This document shows positions 6,527 through 11,722 of a stretch of DNA of 11,722 bases, one piece after another; position 1 is the first letter of the stretch, and every line of letters starts with the position of its first letter. A program made the position numbers and the translations under genes. The stretch spans positions 1-11,722 of the forward strand of contig CALISH010000025.1 of NCBI GenBank assembly GCA_938041275.1, in the 5' to 3' direction. Below the pieces are notes generated by a model. It saw only the letters and a program-made list of their open reading frames with translations. It had not been told where the DNA came from and did not search any database. Source of the stretch: an uncultured Solobacterium sp. (GTDB lineage: Bacteria > Bacillota_I > Bacilli_A > Erysipelotrichales > Erysipelotrichaceae).

Positions 6527-9102
6527 ATAAAATAAGAAAACTAACTAGCCTAGAAAAGAAACAAAAAGATAGGCTAATAAAAGCGAAGAAGGACACAAAA
6601 ACTTTGCGGAAAAAAGTAAATACTACAATGGATTGGATGAATATCCGTGAAGTTGGTGAAGACTATATCATGCTGAAGGATGGCAATAAGGAAGCATGGA
6701 TCAGAGGTATCAAAGTCAATCCACATGATATTTTCTTAGATGACTATGAAGAGCAGGTTAGACATGTCGATGGACTGAGAATTTGTTTGAATAAGTTACG
6801 CTTTAAAATGTATTACAGTTTTGTATTAACAAAAGTTGATGTCCAATCATATATTGATCAGATTATTGAAGGACAGAGAATGGAAGATGATCGTATTATC
6901 CAGACACTGATGGATGGAGATATCGACAAATTAGACAGTTTCTGTGATGCATATAAAGAATTAAATTTCTTTATCATGATCCGTTCTAGCGATCCAAAAG
7001 AGTTGGATAAAAATTATTGGGAATTGTTTAATGAGTTTTCTGTTGCTGGCTTCCAACCAAAGAAGCTGAATGAATTCGATTTTTATAACTACATTGCGTA
7101 TGTCTTCGAAAATACTCCAGTGCCAGATTACTACTATTCCAGGGGAATATTCTCATATGAAAATGTCGAAATGGAATACAATGCGAATGATGATCAATAT
7201 GAGTTGGTAGATAATACAAAACCATTATTAGATGCAAGAGATGCACCTATTGAAAATCTTATTCCAGAGATTAGTACGATCAGACAATCGAGAATGGCAC
7301 CATTTTGTTTCTCATTAAAGCCAGATCATTACATGATTGGAGAGAAGTATGTATCCAATATCTTGATAAAGCGACTGCCACAAGGATATAGCCTTGGAAT
7401 TCTTTGCGATTATGTAAATAATCCAAATATCAAGTTATTTATGACAACGGATACTGCAGATGAAAGCATTGCTAAAGGACTCAAGATGGAGTACCAGGAA
7501 AAGGAAAGAAAGTATTATCAAACAAGGGATCCACAAGTCAGACAACATCTGCAAAATGACCTAGCATCATTGAATGAGTACATTCAGGAAATCTTACGTG
7601 ATACGGATAGAACACATAATGTCATTATGGTATTGTCCGTTTATGCAGACGATCTGCAGAGTCTAAGAGGAATGGTGAAGGATATAAAACTACGTATGCG
7701 TAGCATAGGCTTCATGCTTGCAGATGCAAGATATTTAGAAGAAGCTGTTTTACGTATATCCTGTCCTTTATTCTTTAAAGCAAAATCTCCGTTTATCGTT
7801 GAGCAGAACTTTGGTTTCTTGTTACCTTCTAGAGGTGTTGCAGGACTATGGCCATACGTTTTTGAAACACTTAAAGATCCAAAGGGTATGCTGCTAGGCT
7901 GTGAGCTACAGAATAAGGGAATCATCATGTTTGATCCATTCTTCTATAACACGCATAAGAGTGAAGCTCGTTTAACACAGCGTATCAATGGCAATATGAT
8001 TGTTGTTGGTAAATCCGGTTCAGGTAAGAGTACGACAATGGGACTTCTTATCAGAGACCTCATAAAGAGAAAAGTCCGGATTGTATGGATTGATCCAGAA
8101 AATAAGAATAGAAACCTTACCAAGAAATATGGCGGAACGTATGTTGCTTGGGGACAAAAAGGAAATATCATCAATATCTTTGATCTGAAGAAGATTACTT
8201 CAGAGGAAGAAGATGGAGATGAGAAGATGTATGATACTGAGATTGCTATCTACAATGTCATTGAAGATATTAACCAGGTACTACAATTCTTATATCCAAA
8301 TATTTCTGAAGATACTTTAACTTTCACTGGTGATATTACATTTCGAGCATATGCGAAAGTTGGCATTACAAGAGATGAGAATGGACAATTTGCAAGTTTT
8401 AAGGGACTACGTTATGAAGATATGCCTACATTCGAGACATTTAATGAATGCCTGGAAGAGAGAATCAAAGAGTTAAAAGAAGATACTGCAGCTAGAGTTG
8501 AATTGGATCGTTTGATGGATCTAAGAATGAAGATGCAGCGTATCATGGTTGAATGGAGTGTTTACTTTGTTGGTCATACAACAGTTACATTTACAAATCC
8601 AGAAAGACAGATCATTGCCTTTGGAACAAAAGCATTATTCAACGCATCTTCTAATCTGAGTGCAGCTTTAAATCACATTATGTTCAAGTTCTCCTGGGAT
8701 CAATGTTTGGATAATAATGATCAGTCAGCCTTCATTATCGACGAGGCACATACAATGATCCTACAAGGTTCTACAGCACCATTGATTGCTCAATTCTACA
8801 GACGTGCCAGAAAGTATAACTGTATGATGATTGTCGGTACACAGGAGCCACGAGACTTCGCAGATGACAGTATCATTACGCACGGCAAAGCAATTTTTAA
8901 TAACTCTACATATAAGATCGTCATGTACCTGGATAAAGATGCATGTAATGACGTATTGAAATTATGCAACTTCAATAGTAATGAAATTACTTATCTGCAG
9001 AATTTCCAATTAGGACAAGCAATCTTTATTTGCGGCAATAGAAGAATACCGATTCAAATCATCGCTACCGATCAAGAATTAAAGGAAATAGGAGTTGAGT
9101 AA
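6523..9102 (+). CDS. virB4: VirB4-family conjugation ATPase
   Basis: An 859-aa ATPase that powers the conjugation channel at the inner membrane. The C-terminal ATPase domain has a Walker A motif GKSGSGKST at residues 496-504 and a Walker B FIIDEAH at 737-743, followed by a GTQEPRDF segment as in VirB4/TraE-like proteins. The N-terminal part (about 1-450) is the VirB4 assembly domain and includes TRDPQVRQHLQNDLASLNEY, a likely helical region; the first 35 residues are strongly basic. The length fits full-size VirB4 of Gram-positive elements. The start is set by GAGGAAG about 10 bases before the ATG and the four-base overlap with prgI. No frameshift or missing key motif is seen. Confidence 0.96.
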   Translation: MNKIRKLTSLEKKQKDRLIKAKKDTKTLRKKVNTTMDWMNIREVGEDYIMLKDGNKEAWIRGIKVNPHDIFLDDYEEQVRHVDGLRICLNKLRFKMYYSFVLTKVDVQSYIDQIIEGQRMEDDRIIQTLMDGDIDKLDSFCDAYKELNFFIMIRSSDPKELDKNYWELFNEFSVAGFQPKKLNEFDFYNYIAYVFENTPVPDYYYSRGIFSYENVEMEYNANDDQYELVDNTKPLLDARDAPIENLIPEISTIRQSRMAPFCFSLKPDHYMIGEKYVSNILIKRLPQGYSLGILCDYVNNPNIKLFMTTDTADESIAKGLKMEYQEKERKYYQTRDPQVRQHLQNDLASLNEYIQEILRDTDRTHNVIMVLSVYADDLQSLRGMVKDIKLRMRSIGFMLADARYLEEAVLRISCPLFFKAKSPFIVEQNFGFLLPSRGVAGLWPYVFETLKDPKGMLLGCELQNKGIIMFDPFFYNTHKSEARLTQRINGNMIVVGKSGSGKSTTMGLLIRDLIKRKVRIVWIDPENKNRNLTKKYGGTYVAWGQKGNIINIFDLKKITSEEEDGDEKMYDTEIAIYNVIEDINQVLQFLYPNISEDTLTFTGDITFRAYAKVGITRDENGQFASFKGLRYEDMPTFETFNECLEERIKELKEDTAARVELDRLMDLRMKMQRIMVEWSVYFVGHTTVTFTNPERQIIAFGTKALFNASSNLSAALNHIMFKFSWDQCLDNNDQSAFIIDEAHTMILQGSTAPLIAQFYRRARKYNCMMIVGTQEPRDFADDSIITHGKAIFNNSTYKIVMYLDKDACNDVLKLCNFNSNEITYLQNFQLGQAIFICGNRRIPIQIIATDQELKEIGVE

Positions 9103-9107
9103 CCACA

Positions 9108-10058
9108 ATGAAGATATCCTTTGAGAAGCTGTTTAAATGGGTCTGTACGGGCTTTCTTATTATGATGATAGGAATGGTACCTATTATGGCAATTGGCACC
9201 GTTCTGCAGCCTGTAGCGACTGCTACGAATGCAATCGTATCCTTCTTCAAAGGTCTGAATGGAAATGCAGATACTGAAGGTATAGAAGAAAGTGTAAAAG
9301 CCTGGATAAATAGTCCGGAATACCAAGGTATATCTAAGTATAAGCCTTCCGATTATCGCTCATATTATCTTGCACAATCTGTCTCATTTTATTATTTCAA
9401 GACAACAGGTGAATTTATAGTAAGCGATGGTGATTATGCAGCGTATATGCAGATCTTCAAAGATGCAGATTCACAAGAGTGCTTGAAAGAGATTGAATCA
9501 AGATATGGTTTCAAAATGAGTGAAGATGAATCAACAAATGTAAAGTCACTGGCAGTTGCGTTGATACCTGGAGGACAAAGAGGAATCAACGATCCAGTGG
9601 GTGAACCAGTTGAAAGGGCGATTGCATGGATGACACAAATAGCCAATGATGATAGTCATGGTTATTCTCAGATAACTAGAAATGGCAATCCAAACTACGA
9701 TTGTTCATCCTTAATCTGTTCAGCAATGAGATATGCAGGTGGATTTAATATACCAATTACTTCTACACACTCAATGCGATTGGTATTTACTAATGCGGGA
9801 AATTGGATATGGATTCCTAGATCTGAGTTAGGAGATATTTCTAATGAAGCTGTTATAAGCGGACGTTCCAATCTAAAAAGGGGAGATATCCTCTTGAATG
9901 AAACAGAACATACAGAAATCTATCTTGGAAATGGACTTGATCTAGGAGCGCATTGGGACTGGGATGGAGTTAATGGTGATTCATCGGGAAAGGAAATCTG
10001 CAGTGGATTGTATTGGGATTCAAATTGGGACGGTGTTTTACGTTATATAGGAAATTAG
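9108..10058 (+). CDS. Membrane-anchored NlpC/P60-type (Amidase_5-like) peptidoglycan hydrolase
   Basis: A 316-aa protein with an N-terminal membrane helix (about 12-35) and a C-terminal catalytic domain (about 163-316). The sequence HGYSQITRNGNPNYDCSSLI resembles the Amidase_5 branch of NlpC/P60 peptidases; Cys199 in YDCSS is the expected nucleophile and His268 in EHTEIYLGNG the expected partner. Residues 36-160 form a linker region with no motif I recognise. It starts 5 bases after virB4 and would act as the VirB1-like hydrolase that opens the cell wall for the channel. It lacks the N-terminal lysozyme-like domain seen in some bifunctional Gram-positive conjugation hydrolases. Sequence and context agree well. 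Confidence 0.9.
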   Translation: MKISFEKLFKWVCTGFLIMMIGMVPIMAIGTVLQPVATATNAIVSFFKGLNGNADTEGIEESVKAWINSPEYQGISKYKPSDYRSYYLAQSVSFYYFKTTGEFIVSDGDYAAYMQIFKDADSQECLKEIESRYGFKMSEDESTNVKSLAVALIPGGQRGINDPVGEPVERAIAWMTQIANDDSHGYSQITRNGNPNYDCSSLICSAMRYAGGFNIPITSTHSMRLVFTNAGNWIWIPRSELGDISNEAVISGRSNLKRGDILLNETEHTEIYLGNGLDLGAHWDWDGVNGDSSGKEICSGLYWDSNWDGVLRYIGN

Positions 10059-10083
10059 TTTTTGGGGCAATTTGCCCCAAAAA
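10059..10083. repeat. Palindrome copy 6, longest copy, after the hydrolase gene
   Basis: A perfect 25-bp palindrome with 12-bp arms around a central T, starting right after the stop codon. It contains the repeated 17-bp core. The Ts flanking the core on the left pair with As on the right, so no free T-tract follows in either direction. Confidence 0.9.
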
Positions 10084-10113
10084 TTACCTGGTAGTAGATT
10101 CATATGGATACGC

Positions 10114-10150
10114 AGCAGCACACGCAACCATTCAGGTCTTGTGTGCTGCT
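10114..10150 (+). other. Stem-loop with perfect 10-bp stem
   Basis: AGCAGCACAC (10114-10123) pairs perfectly with GTGTGCTGCT (10141-10150) across a 17-base loop. Only TTT follows, so it is at best a weak terminator for the conjugation operon and may be a structural element. Confidence 0.6.
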
Positions 10151-10176
10151 TTTAAAATGCTTTAACTGCATGGATG

Positions 10177-10213
10177 CCTTCGCAGAATGCGATCTGCTCA
10201 GGCTTCCTTTTTT
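10177..10213 (+). terminator. Possible intrinsic terminator
   Basis: GCAGA (10182-10186) pairs with TCTGC (10193-10197), with an outer CCT/AGG pairing around a two-base mismatch (10177-10179 with 10200-10202). A CTTCC stretch and six Ts (10208-10213) follow. The interrupted stem makes it moderate at best; it could end the conjugation operon transcript. Confidence 0.4.
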
Positions 10214-10217
10214 AAAA

Positions 10218-10243
10218 GCAATCTGTTTTAGCAAACAGACTGC
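10218..10243. repeat. Inverted repeat, 12-bp arms with one mismatch
   Basis: AGCAATCTGTTT (10218-10229 region) and AAACAGACTGCT flank a TAGC loop; the innermost 7 bp pair perfectly, then one mismatch, then AGCA with TGCT. No T-tract follows. It adds to the structure of this non-coding stretch. Confidence 0.5.
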
Positions 10244-10414
10244 TAAATTAATTCTGATTTATCTTTCAACCCTTGGCACTCCGACCTTATCGCATAGACG
10301 AGATAAGAAAACAAGGATACGAGTTTCTTGCAAAACTCTATCAAGCAGCTTTGCTGTCCTTTGTTTTTTATCTCTTGCCGTTACACATTTACGAGCCTGA
10401 TTTCATGGATTGAC

Positions 10415-10454
10415 CCTTGACCTTTTTGAATCCTGTGACAGCCAGCTGTCAAGG
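10415..10454 (+). repeat. Overlapping inverted repeats that could form alternative hairpins
   Basis: TGACAGC and GCTGTCA form a compact 16-bp palindrome at 10436-10451. The right arm region also reads GTCAAGG (10448-10454), which can pair with CCTTGAC at 10415-10421. The two pairings share bases and exclude each other, as in a switch-like leader. Confidence 0.45.
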
Positions 10455-10494
10455 ACGGCGCACTCTGTGCTTGCAAGTTCAAAATGATCAAGGG

Positions 10495-10604
10495 CTACGC
10501 AAGTCAATCACATTTCATTGGCTTGGCTCTTCAATGTTTCACTTGTCTATGCTCTTGCGTAGTCGTGCCAAGGGTGGCGCTAGAAAGATACTACCGAAAG
10601 GTAG
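10495..10604 (+). ncRNA. Candidate structured leader upstream of the 140-aa gene
   Basis: Three consecutive pairings are visible: CTACGCAAG (10495-10503) with CTTGCGTAG (10554-10562); GTGCCA-AGGG-TGGCGC (10565-10580, with one G-U pair in RNA); and CTACC-GAAA-GGTAG (10591-10604), a stem with a GNRA tetraloop. The last hairpin ends two bases before the GAGG ribosome binding site of the next gene. Serial helices with a GNRA loop are what a conserved RNA element looks like, but only covariation could prove it. Confidence 0.45.
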
Positions 10605-10618
10605 ATGAGGAATTCCAC

Positions 10619-11041
10619 ATGAAACACTACTACAGATTTATTATCAACTACGATGAAGACGAAACACGTATCTTCATCAGTCCAAAGGAACTAAAGAAAG
10701 GTGCTGTTGCAGTTGTCCATTCTTATGGTGAGCAATTTGCAATTGCTACTGTCTTAGAACCAGTCAGTGAACTTGAAGCACTTACCGGTTATCAACGTAA
10801 ATGTCTTGAAGATGTCATTTGCACAGTTGATGTTACAGAGTATCTTGTAAAGCAAAAAGCAATTTCTGAACGTTCCAAACTTGAAGAGTTGATGGACGAA
10901 AAGATGGCAGAGTTGAAGTATGAAGACCAACTCAAAAAGACTGCTGATAGAAGTGCAGACTTCAAAGTATTGTATGAGGCTTATCTCAAAACATTATCAC
11001 CTGTTACAGATGATGTACAGGAAACTTTAGATGGTGAATAG
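10619..11041 (+). CDS. Hypothetical protein, 140 aa
   Basis: The ATG at 10619 is chosen because GAGG at 10607-10610 is spaced 8 bases before it; the longer frame runs back through the structured leader and encodes an unconvincing Cys-rich stretch. The protein starts MKHYYRFIINYDEDETRIF. Residues about 1-50 look like a small beta-barrel (PKELKKGAVAVVHSYG then FAIATVLEPV), vaguely like the N-terminal DNA-binding part of PriA, which is only a visual impression. Residues about 80-125 are charged and helical, possibly coiled coil, and the end is acidic. No membrane or secretion signal. Function unknown; it belongs to the element's accessory block. Confidence 0.8.
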   Translation: MKHYYRFIINYDEDETRIFISPKELKKGAVAVVHSYGEQFAIATVLEPVSELEALTGYQRKCLEDVICTVDVTEYLVKQKAISERSKLEELMDEKMAELKYEDQLKKTADRSADFKVLYEAYLKTLSPVTDDVQETLDGE

Positions 11042-11051
11042 TTTTGTTGGA

Positions 11052-11075
11052 TGTGGGAAGAGAAATCTTCCCACA
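11052..11075 (+). other. Intergenic hairpin with GAAA tetraloop
   Basis: TGTGGGAAGA and TCTTCCCACA form a perfect 10-bp stem closed by a GAAA (GNRA) tetraloop, between two small genes. No T-tract follows; instead the AAGGAG ribosome binding site of the next gene comes 16 bases later. It probably acts in the mRNA, for example in stability, processing or translation control. Confidence 0.65.
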
Positions 11076-11101
11076 ACAACATCAGATGAAAAGGAGAACA
11101 T

Positions 11102-11284
11102 ATGAATTACTTGGTTATGAAAGCACTCTTTCAACTAATGATTGATAAGAGCCATCGTGAATTTATCAAAGCAATAATTTCAATTGAAACTGATGTAGAA
11201 GATGAAGACAGATTGAACAGGTTATATGACTTCTACATGGAAGATGATGATATGTCGTTATTAAATTATGCTTTAGTGGAGTAA
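11102..11284 (+). CDS. Hypothetical small protein, 60 aa
   Basis: A 60-aa acidic protein with a good ribosome binding site (AAGGAG about 6 bases before the ATG at 11102). It opens MNYLVMKALFQLMIDKSHRE and is predicted by eye to be almost wholly helical, with Asp/Glu-rich segments (VEDEDRLNRLYDFYMEDDD). It has no recognisable domain and no membrane segment. It follows the 140-aa gene by 60 bases and is likely co-transcribed. It could be a small regulator or partner protein, but nothing in the sequence settles this. Confidence 0.7.
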   Translation: MNYLVMKALFQLMIDKSHREFIKAIISIETDVEDEDRLNRLYDFYMEDDDMSLLNYALVE

Positions 11285-11287
11285 TGG

Positions 11288-11310
11288 CTTTGGGGCAATT
11301 TGCCCCAAAG
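11288..11310. repeat. Palindrome copy 7, after the 60-aa gene
   Basis: A perfect 23-bp palindrome with 11-bp arms around a central T, carrying the repeated 17-bp core, beginning 4 bases after the stop codon. It is followed directly by another stem (11311) and not by Ts. Confidence 0.9.
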
Positions 11311-11366
11311 ACTGCCGACTCCACCCAGCCAAGAAAATTTCCTTGGCTGACGTTACGCACGGCAGT
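11311..11366 (+). other. Nested inverted repeats (two-helix structure)
   Basis: ACTGCCG (11311-11317) pairs with CGGCAGT (11360-11366). Inside lies a 24-bp near-palindrome (11326-11349) with CAGCCAAG and CTTGGCTG arms, broken by a single mismatched pair. The outer arm starts at the base after palindrome copy 7, so the two structures stack directly. Confidence 0.55.
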
Positions 11367-11393
11367 AAAAACGCAGCAACACTTCACAAAAAA

Positions 11394-11425
11394 TTTACCA
11401 AAGAAATTCTTGGTAAAAGTTTTTT
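11394..11425 (+). terminator. Intrinsic terminator candidate
   Basis: TTTACCAA (11394-11401) pairs with TTGGTAAA (11410-11417) over an 8-base loop, followed by AG and six Ts (11420-11425). It probably ends the transcript carrying the 140-aa and 60-aa genes. Confidence 0.6.
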
Positions 11426-11545
11426 GTTCGTGTTTATATTGGTTCACCACTTCGTATCTCATATAAATGGATACTCGTGGTTTTCAATCTATGATTCCAG
11501 ACAAAATCGCAAAAAACGCTCTATTTGTCTGGAAAGCAAGATAAG

Positions 11546-11566
11546 GAATTTCGTATTACGAAATTC
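11546..11566. repeat. Perfect 21-bp palindrome
   Basis: GAATTTCGTA and TACGAAATTC flank a single central T. The odd-length palindrome with one-base centre has the same geometry as the dispersed GGGGC palindromes but a different sequence. No T-tract follows. Confidence 0.6.
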
Positions 11567-11598
11567 GATGTTACGCAATTGCTCAACGAGCAATTCGC

Positions 11599-11721
11599 CT
11601 ATTTTAAAGGATTTTCGAGCGTATACAATTCGTAGACGTTGTATACGGTTTTTTCGAAACGTATTACGTTTGTATACGTTTTTTTTCGTTGCATTTTATT
11701 CGTTTTCGATTTGTTTTTTCG
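11599..11721 (-). CDS. Possible C-terminal end of a minus-strand gene entering from the right edge
   Basis: On the minus strand one frame is open from the window edge to a TAG at 11599-11601, about 40 codons. It reads a Lys-rich stretch then RFEKTVYNVYELYTLENPLK. The later part looks protein-like, but the frame runs through the TTGTATACG boxes and T-runs, and its Lys content may simply reflect homopolymer. Treat as tentative. Confidence 0.18.
   Translation of the reverse strand, partial: RKNKSKTNKMQRKKTYTNVIRFEKTVYNVYELYTLENPLK
11620..11686. repeat. Three TTGTATACG boxes within two terminator-like hairpins
   Basis: The 9-mer TTGTATACG occurs inverted at 11620-11628 and direct at 11639-11647 and 11670-11678. 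The first two form a 9-bp stem with a 10-base loop followed by six Ts (11649-11654). ACGTAT (11659-11664) and ATACGT (11674-11679) form a second stem overlapping an eight-T run (11679-11686). The set could be tandem terminators, or operator/iteron-like boxes for a DNA-binding protein. Confidence 0.5.
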
Positions 11722-11722
11722 C

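Larger units (their letters stand above)
10084..10618. other. Non-coding stretch rich in inverted repeats; candidate structured RNA or leader
   Basis: No reading frame here has both a ribosome binding site and protein-like composition. The stretch is instead packed with stem-loops: 10114-10150, 10177-10202, 10218-10243, 10286-10307 (CTTATC/GATAAG, enclosed by CCTTG/CAAGG), 10321-10338 (GAGTTT/AAACTC), 10436-10451, and the group at 10495-10604. The strongest are listed separately. The region may hold a non-coding RNA, a long regulatory leader for the gene at 10619, or a transfer-related site. I see no clear sigma-A promoter. Confidence 0.5.
11426..11722. other. Gene-poor end of window with many palindromes
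   Basis: No convincing + strand gene is seen. Inverted repeats occur at 11497-11532 (CCAGACAAA/TTTGTCTGG), 11546-11566 and 11577-11595 (AATTGCTC/GAGCAATT, 3-base loop), then the GTATAC-containing repeats. T-runs with interspersed CG dominate after 11650. A possible minus-strand gene end is listed separately. Confidence 0.5.

Noticed and set aside
10104..10400. 98-aa open frame on the + strand
   Set aside because: No ribosome binding site, Cys/Ser/Leu-rich unlikely protein, and it runs through several stem-loops; better read as non-coding.
10429..10435. AATCCTG, resembling the nic core of some MOBP origins of transfer
   Set aside because: Only a short match with the first base off; the inverted repeats surround or follow it and are not placed upstream as in known oriTs, and no relaxase gene is nearby.
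10417..10608. 63-aa open frame on the + strand, and the extended frame from 10484
   Set aside because: Both lie in the structured leader without a ribosome binding site; the extension before Met at 10619 looks non-protein-like, and a well-spaced GAGG supports 10619.
792..11310. CRISPR-like reading of the repeated 17-mer
   Set aside because: Copies are about 0.9-4.2 kb apart with genes between them, not regularly spaced with short spacers.
11284..11466. 60-aa open frame starting at the stop of the 60-aa gene
   Set aside because: It passes through palindrome copy 7, the nested helices and a terminator and has no sensible protein composition.

Overview
The window is a stretch of a conjugative element (ICE or conjugative plasmid) from a low-GC Gram-positive bacterium. 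The AT-rich codon use, purine-rich Shine-Dalgarno sites, Cna_B/SpaA-type surface protein and VirB4/PrgI/NlpC-P60 gene order suggest a gut Bacillota host (Erysipelotrichales or Clostridia) and an element broadly like the Tn1549/CTn4 group. That placement is an inference from gene order and recalled family features. No relaxase, VirD4 coupling protein, integrase or att site is visible, so the element type is open.

Layout, all confident genes on the + strand. (1) 1-777: C-terminal part of a wall-anchored Cna_B-repeat surface protein. (2) 864-4275: a 'leading-region-like' block with a short SSB, a 250-aa protein resembling MuF-C/BECR nuclease-like domains, two unrecognised proteins, a 45-aa acidic mini-protein and an ArdC-like antirestriction metalloprotein. 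(3) 4296-10058: the mating-channel operon with a VirB2-like small membrane protein, a TrbL/VirB6-like polytopic protein, a PrgI (VirB3-like) protein, the VirB4 ATPase and a membrane-anchored NlpC/P60-type wall hydrolase. Two ATGA stop/start overlaps and short gaps link these genes. (4) 10084-10618: about 535 bases without a convincing gene, full of inverted repeats, probably a structured RNA or leader. (5) 10619-11284: two small unrecognised proteins separated by a GAAA-tetraloop hairpin. (6) 11285-11722: gene-poor, with a dense run of palindromes and terminator-like hairpins, plus a possible C-terminal end of a minus-strand gene at the edge.

How the genes may work together: the surface protein would promote cell-cell contact, the hydrolase would open the wall, and VirB2-, VirB6-, VirB3- and VirB4-like proteins would build and power the channel. 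SSB and ArdC would protect incoming single-stranded DNA in the recipient.

The most unusual feature is a dispersed palindrome with an exact 17-bp core, TGGGGCAAWTTGCCCCA, present seven times between 792 and 11310. Six copies are between genes and one lies inside the TrbL-like coding sequence. Only three of the seven are followed by a T-tract, so it cannot simply be a terminator. Two copies are part of a longer duplicated leader that includes the ribosome binding site and start codon of unrelated genes. A second point of interest is that the element's SSB lacks the usual acidic C-terminal tip, while the ArdC-like protein and the 250-aa protein end in tip-like sequences (DEGISF, DDGIDFD).
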